From an uncultured Gammaproteobacteria bacterium (GTDB lineage Bacteria > Pseudomonadota > Gammaproteobacteria > PS1 > Pseudothioglobaceae), in NCBI GenBank assembly GCA_929200175.1, contig CAKMYR010000040.1, positions 1-9,718 on the forward strand: a DNA stretch of 9,718 nt, given 5' to 3'. Shown here piece after piece: positions 6,431-9,718 of the stretch. Under the pieces are notes generated by a model. That model was not told the DNA's origin. It saw only the letters and a program-made list of their open reading frames with translations, and searched no databases. The first letter of the stretch is position 1, and each line of letters begins with the position of its first letter. The position numbers and the translations under genes are program-made.

Positions 6431-7213
6431 TTATTTATTTTTTTGGTGTAAACAAAAACTATAACTAGATCCAAATAATACTAATATCCAAGAAAAATAA
6501 AGCCACAACATAAATAAAAATAATATTGATAATGTGCCATAAATTAATTCATATAAAGGGAAATTATTAATATAAATAATTAAAAAATATTTCAAAACTT
6601 CTAATAAAATTGCAACGATAACGCCAGATTTAAAAGCATTTTTAAAGATTATTTTTTCATTAGGTATAAAGTAATACAATAAACTTAATCCAATAGATGA
6701 AAGAATAATTGGCAAGCCTGAAATAAAAACTCCTCCTATAGGAATAAATACAAAAAATTTTGATGCGCTTAAGTATGAGCTTACAAATAAAGAGCCAGCC
6801 AATAATAATGGACCTAAAATCAGCATTGATAAATAAATAAATAAATTTAATCCTAAATTATATTTTTTTTTGTTATTCCAAAATAGATTGATATGATGAT
6901 GAATTTTATAAAACAAAAGAAATGCTGTTAAAAATAAAAAGACAATACTAATACCTCGAAGTTGTTGAGCGTTAGCAATAAATTTATTAATATATAGGCT
7001 TATTACTTCATAATTTTTAGGCAATAATGCTTCAAATAAAAAATTTTCCAAATATTGCTGTAAATCAATAAAATATGAAGATAAAGAAAATGTGCTAAAA
7101 ACTAAAGCAAGTACTGGAATAATGGCAAATAAAGTAGAAAAAGACAATACTGCTGCTGAGTCAAAGCCATTTTTATCATTTAAGCGTATAAGTGCTTTTT
7201 TTAAAATTTGCAT
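6431..7213 (-). CDS. yihY: YihY/BrkB-family inner membrane protein (formerly mis-called ribonuclease BN)
   Basis: The family has six transmembrane helices and no firmly established biochemical role. The old RNase BN label came from a mapping error. The 260-residue product is about 30 residues shorter than E. coli YihY. Hydrophobic segments are at about 20-43, 88-104, 122-148, 155-183, 195-214 and 227-250. Family signatures are AAVLSFSTLFAIIPVLAL (20-37), the FLFEALLP block (58-65), and a C-terminal LYELIYGTLSILFLFMLWLY (220-239) ending in SWILVLFGSSYSF. It is the first gene of the riboflavin/nusB block and its stop codon touches the ribE start. Why a membrane protein heads this operon is not known. 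Upstream lie three GTTAA repeats at 10-11 base spacing. ATG 7213 has no Shine-Dalgarno. Confidence 0.9.
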   Translation of the reverse strand: MQILKKALIRLNDKNGFDSAAVLSFSTLFAIIPVLALVFSTFSLSSYFIDLQQYLENFLFEALLPKNYEVISLYINKFIANAQQLRGISIVFLFLTAFLLFYKIHHHINLFWNNKKKYNLGLNLFIYLSMLILGPLLLAGSLFVSSYLSASKFFVFIPIGGVFISGLPIILSSIGLSLLYYFIPNEKIIFKNAFKSGVIVAILLEVLKYFLIIYINNFPLYELIYGTLSILFLFMLWLYFSWILVLFGSSYSFCLHQKNK

Positions 7214-7225
7214 TAATATGTTGTG

Positions 7226-7251
7226 GTTAAATTTGTGTTAATATATGTTAA
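7226..7251. repeat. Three GTTAA direct repeats with helical spacing
   Basis: GTTAA occurs at 7226-7230, 7237-7241 and 7247-7251, offsets of 11 and 10 bases, with a weaker GTTAT at 7256-7260. The outer copies also form an inverted repeat, GGTTAA at 7225-7230 with TTAACC at 7248-7253. The cluster ends 12 bases before the yihY start codon. It could be a regulator site, but its composition is that of the background. Confidence 0.4.
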
Positions 7252-7266
7252 CCTTGTTATTTTACT

Positions 7267-7280
7267 AGTTTAAATAAACT
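7267..7280. repeat. 14-bp inverted repeat in the ybiT-yihY gap
   Basis: AGTTTA and TAAACT are perfect reverse complements separated by two bases. The loop is too short for an RNA hairpin, so if it is functional it would act as a DNA site. It is AT-only apart from one G and one C, so chance is likely. Confidence 0.25.
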
Positions 7281-7361
7281 TTTAACTACTATTAAATCTT
7301 AATTATTATTAACAAGTATATTTTGAATTTAATATATCAATTGGTTTTTTATTTTTATAAT

Positions 7362-8954
7362 TTAATTATCTTTTTGACTTAAAAGATAATCTTCATAATT
7401 ACCAGGATAATAATTTACTTTAGCTTTCTTTAGCTCTAAAACTTTAGTCGATAAAGAAGAAACAAATTCTCTATCATGACTAACAAAAATTATAGTACCT
7501 TCATAATTATTAAGTGCTAAATTAAGTGCTTCAATTGTTTCCATATCTAGATGATTAGTTGGCTCGTCCATTATCATTACATTTGCTTTTTGTAACATTA
7601 ATTTACCAAATAACATTCTTCCTTTTTCTCCGCCGGACAGTTTGCTAATCTTTTTTTTAATATTTTCTTTATTAAATAGCATTTTTCCTAATACAGAGCG
7701 AATAGTTTGAATATCATCTTTTTCACTTTTAAATTGTGTCATCCAATCAAGCACACTTATATCATCTAAAAAATATTTACTATAATCTTGCGGATAATAT
7801 CCAATATTTACATTTTCACTCCATTTAATTTTTCCTTTGTCAGGCTTTATCTCTCCTATTAATGTTTTAAGTAATGTAGTTTTGCCAATACCGTTTTGAC
7901 CAATTATAGCAATACGTTCACCAGCACTAAATAAAAAATTTATATCTTTTAATACTAATTCTCCATCAAAACTTTTATCTAAATTTTGAACTTCTAGTAA
8001 ATTTTTATGTATTTTTTTAGTTTGAGTAAAAATAATATAAGGACTAACTCTTGATGAAGGCTTAATATCTTTAAGCTCAATCTTATTTAGTTGTTTTAAT
8101 CGTGAAGTTGCTTGTTTGGATTTAGATGCGTTAGCAGAAAAACGTGAGACAAAATGTTTTAATTCTTTAATTTTTGCTTCTTTTTTAGTATTATCTGTTT
8201 GCATTTTTTCTTGGATTGCAGTTGAAGCTATCATAAAGTCGTCATAGTTGCCGGGAAAAATATTAATAGTTCCATAATCTAAATCTGCCATGTGAGTACA
8301 GACAGTATTTAAAAAATGCCTATCATGTGAAATAATAACCATAGTTGCTTTATTATTTTTTAAAGTTTGTTCTAGCCAACGAATTGAATTAATATCTAAA
8401 TTATTAGTTGGCTCATCTAATAATAAAATATCTGGATTAGAAAATAATGCTTGAGCTAATAAAATTCTCATTTTCCAGCCCGGAGCTATTTCTTTCATTA
8501 ATCCATAGTGTTGTTTTTCTGGAATATCTAAGTTTAACAATAATTCGCTTGCAGAAGATTCTGCTGTATATCCATCCATTTCAGCAAATTTCATTTCTAA
8601 TTCTGCGACTTTAATGCCGTCTTCTTCATTTATTTCTGCTAATTGATAAATCCTATCACGCTCTTTTTTTATTTCCCATAATTTAGCATGCCCCATTATT
8701 ACAGTATCAATTACTCGAAAGTCTTCAAAAGCAAATTGATCTTGACGCAAAATACCTAGACGAGTATTTTCATCAATACTAATAGAGCCATGGCTTGGAG
8801 TTAATTCGCCGCTTAAAATTTTCATAAAGGTTGATTTGCCACAACCATTTGCGCCAATTAAACCATAGCGATTACTGTTAGAAAATTTAATATTTATATT
8901 TTCAAATAAAGGTTTTTCCAAAAATTGTATGGATATATCAGAAGCAATAATCAT
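7362..8954 (-). CDS. ybiT: ABC-F family ATPase, YbiT type
   Basis: ABC-F proteins are soluble twin-ATPase factors that act on ribosomes rather than membranes; YbiT's exact role is less settled than that of EttA. The 530-residue product matches the length of E. coli YbiT and its distinctive blocks. Domain one has Walker A GANGCGKST (34-42), RQDQFAFEDF (70-79), a signature region PGWKMR in place of LSGG (158-163, as in other YbiT proteins) and Walker B LLLDEPTNNLD (177-187). The inter-domain linker at about 245-300 includes FVSRFSANASKSKQATSR (268-285), the P-site tRNA interaction region. Domain two has Walker A GQNGIGKTT (352-360), LSGGE (439-443) and MDEPTNHLD (462-470), with VSHDREFVSS. It is divergent from ftsW and 148 bases from yihY. 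ATG 8954 has an extended -10 promoter candidate and no Shine-Dalgarno. Confidence 0.96.
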   Translation of the reverse strand: MIIASDISIQFLEKPLFENINIKFSNSNRYGLIGANGCGKSTFMKILSGELTPSHGSISIDENTRLGILRQDQFAFEDFRVIDTVIMGHAKLWEIKKERDRIYQLAEINEEDGIKVAELEMKFAEMDGYTAESSASELLLNLDIPEKQHYGLMKEIAPGWKMRILLAQALFSNPDILLLDEPTNNLDINSIRWLEQTLKNNKATMVIISHDRHFLNTVCTHMADLDYGTINIFPGNYDDFMIASTAIQEKMQTDNTKKEAKIKELKHFVSRFSANASKSKQATSRLKQLNKIELKDIKPSSRVSPYIIFTQTKKIHKNLLEVQNLDKSFDGELVLKDINFLFSAGERIAIIGQNGIGKTTLLKTLIGEIKPDKGKIKWSENVNIGYYPQDYSKYFLDDISVLDWMTQFKSEKDDIQTIRSVLGKMLFNKENIKKKISKLSGGEKGRMLFGKLMLQKANVMIMDEPTNHLDMETIEALNLALNNYEGTIIFVSHDREFVSSLSTKVLELKKAKVNYYPGNYEDYLLSQKDN

Positions 8955-8980
8955 TTTACTAACAAGTTAAAAAAACCGAT

Positions 8981-8989
8981 ATTATCCCA
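8981..8989 (-). promoter_or_regulatory. Candidate extended -10 promoter element for ybiT
   Basis: The minus strand reads TGGGATAAT, one mismatch from the extended -10 consensus TGNTATAAT. Transcription would start near 8974, giving a leader of about 20 bases. No good -35 is visible at the right distance, which is tolerated with an extended -10. Confidence 0.4.
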
Positions 8990-9007
8990 TAATGAAAAAT
9001 CTATGAG

Positions 9008-9030
9008 CTAAATTAGTAAAGTTAATTTAG
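9008..9030. repeat. Inverted repeat between divergent ybiT and ftsW
   Basis: CTAAATTA (9008-9015) and TAATTTAG (9023-9030) are perfect reverse complements with 7 bases between them. The right arm overlaps the proposed ftsW -35 and the left arm touches the ybiT -35 region, the arrangement of a shared operator. No U-run or GC stem suggests a terminator. Confidence 0.4.
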
Positions 9031-9050
9031 GATATTGAGATAGGTATAAA
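9022..9050 (+). promoter_or_regulatory. Candidate sigma-70 promoter for ftsW
   Basis: TTAATT (9022-9027) and TATAAA (9045-9050) are 17 bases apart and would start transcription near 9057, about 27 bases before the ftsW ATG. The -10 is good and the -35 poor. High AT content makes chance matches likely. Confidence 0.33.
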
Positions 9051-9083
9051 ATATTACAAAAATTTTAAAATACTTTAAATAAT

Positions 9084-9718
9084 ATGTTTGAAAAAACTGG
9101 AAATACCCCAGATAAAAATTTATTAGTTACAATATTAATAATAATGATGTTTGGATGGATTATGTCTTTTTCAGCATCTATTGCTCATTTTGGTAGTTAT
9201 TCATATGTAATTAAACAAGGACTTTTTATCTCATTAAGTATTTTTATTGGATTTTTAGTTTTAAAAACCCCTATGTCTTTTTATCAAAAATATAGCCATA
9301 TATTTTTTATATTGACAATTATATTACTAATATTAGTTTTTTTTCCTGAGCCCATAGGTAAAAGCGTTAAGGGTTCAAGTCGTTGGATTAATTTTGTATT
9401 TTTTCAATTTCAACCATCAGAAATGATGAAGATAGTTATTATTTTATTTATGGCTAGTTTTTTAATTAGACAAGAACAGCAAATAACAAAATCTAGAAAA
9501 GGATTATATAAAGCTTTATTTATTATCCTTTTGTCTGGAATATTAACTATGCTTGAAACAGATCTTGGGGCAACTATTATTATAACTTTTACTATACTTG
9601 TTATGCTATATATAGCTGGCGCTTATATCAAAGAATTATTTTTAACTGGTTGTTTAGCATTAATATTTGCTGGTATTTATGCTTGGTTTGATCCAGTTAG
9701 ATCAAGAAGATTAATTGA
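9084..9718 (+). CDS. ftsW: FtsW, septal peptidoglycan glycosyltransferase (SEDS family), N-terminal 211 residues, cut by window edge
   Basis: FtsW is a SEDS-family membrane glycosyltransferase that polymerises lipid II at the division septum together with FtsI (PBP3). The frame from ATG 9084 is open to the right edge. Several hydrophobic segments are visible (about 13-33, 44-60, 72-88, 113-127, 145-156, 163-180, 186-201). Family blocks are TPMSFYQKYS (62-71), KSVKGSSRWINF (93-104), FQFQPSEMMK (107-116), ETDLGATII (158-166) and DPVRSRRLI (203-211). The KGSSRWI and YQKYS blocks resemble FtsW more than the elongation paralogue RodA, so RodA is the less likely alternative. The catalytic Asp of SEDS proteins lies beyond the window. 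No murD or mraY precedes it, so this copy is not at its usual place inside a dcw cluster. No Shine-Dalgarno is seen. Confidence 0.87.
   Translation, partial: MFEKTGNTPDKNLLVTILIIMMFGWIMSFSASIAHFGSYSYVIKQGLFISLSIFIGFLVLKTPMSFYQKYSHIFFILTIILLILVFFPEPIGKSVKGSSRWINFVFFQFQPSEMMKIVIILFMASFLIRQEQQITKSRKGLYKALFIILLSGILTMLETDLGATIIITFTILVMLYIAGAYIKELFLTGCLALIFAGIYAWFDPVRSRRLI

Larger units (their letters stand above)
7214..7361. other. AT-rich intergenic region between ybiT and yihY
   Basis: These 148 bases are the longest gap in the window. They must hold the end of the ybiT transcript and/or the promoter of the yihY-rib-nusB block. I see no GC-rich hairpin with a U-run that would make an intrinsic terminator, no well-spaced -35/-10 pair, and no riboswitch-like fold. 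The visible structure is limited to repeats: GTTAA direct repeats (7226-7251), GGTTAA/TTAACC (7225-7253) and AGTTTA-AA-TAAACT (7267-7280). Confidence 0.6.

Noticed and set aside
6431..7213. Ribonuclease BN
   Set aside because: YihY/BrkB proteins were once given this name, but the nuclease is the unrelated metallo-beta-lactamase-fold RNase Z/ElaC. This protein is a six-helix membrane protein without nuclease motifs.
7222..7242. DnaA-box-like sequences (minus-strand TTAACCACA and ATTAACACA) suggesting an origin
   Set aside because: They have one and two mismatches to TTWTNCACA, there are only two, and no dnaA, dnaN, mnmG or rpmH genes are nearby.
7214..7361. FMN riboswitch before the riboflavin genes
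   Set aside because: The gap is almost pure AT. It lacks the conserved G-rich and paired segments of the FMN aptamer, and no other gap in the block is long enough.
7291..7361. Intrinsic terminator after ybiT
   Set aside because: Minus-strand sequence after the stop has A/T runs and a weak TTAAT/ATTAA pair but no stable GC-containing stem followed by a U-tract.
1..9718. Defence system, prophage, insertion sequence or CRISPR array
   Set aside because: Every long frame belongs to a recognisable core family. No transposase, integrase, terminal repeats or spaced direct repeats are visible.

Overview
This is an AT-rich window (roughly a quarter to 30 % G+C by eye) that is almost entirely protein-coding. 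It looks like a gammaproteobacterium with a compact genome. The evidence is YbiT-type ABC-F, HflK/HflC followed by HisZ, a Gdx-type SMR exporter, an LpxL-family acyltransferase (a Gram-negative outer membrane) and a ribE-ribB-ribH-nusB cluster. Low G+C, short spacers and repeated gene overlaps would suit a marine oligotroph or a reduced symbiont lineage, but the genus cannot be fixed from this sequence.

Layout, read on the minus strand from right to left: ybiT (8954-7362) is followed by a 148-bp AT-rich gap. Then comes a tight block yihY, ribE, ribB (RibBX type), ribH, nusB, gdx, lpxL-like (7213-2632). After an 89-bp gap with a plausible promoter comes hflK, hflC, hisZ (2542 to the left edge, hisZ incomplete). 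The only plus-strand gene is ftsW (from 9084, cut by the right edge), divergent from ybiT across 129 bp. No stretch over 300 bases lacks a gene. I see no tRNA, rRNA, insertion sequence, CRISPR array or riboswitch.

The genes form housekeeping modules. RibB makes the four-carbon precursor, RibH condenses it to lumazine, and RibE dismutates lumazine to riboflavin. RibD and a working GTP cyclohydrolase II are not in the window, and the GCHII-like half of RibB has lost its zinc cysteines. NusB acts in antitermination at rRNA operons. HflK/HflC form the membrane scaffold around FtsH. HisZ activates short-form HisG. Gdx exports guanidinium-type cations, the LpxL-like protein acylates lipid A, and FtsW polymerises septal peptidoglycan.

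I found no convincing undescribed system. The points worth a second look are the degenerate RibBX fusion, the unusual partners of the riboflavin block, helically spaced GTTAA repeats before yihY, an inverted repeat between ybiT and ftsW, a 12-bp palindrome over the likely hflK promoter, and the near absence of Shine-Dalgarno sequences.
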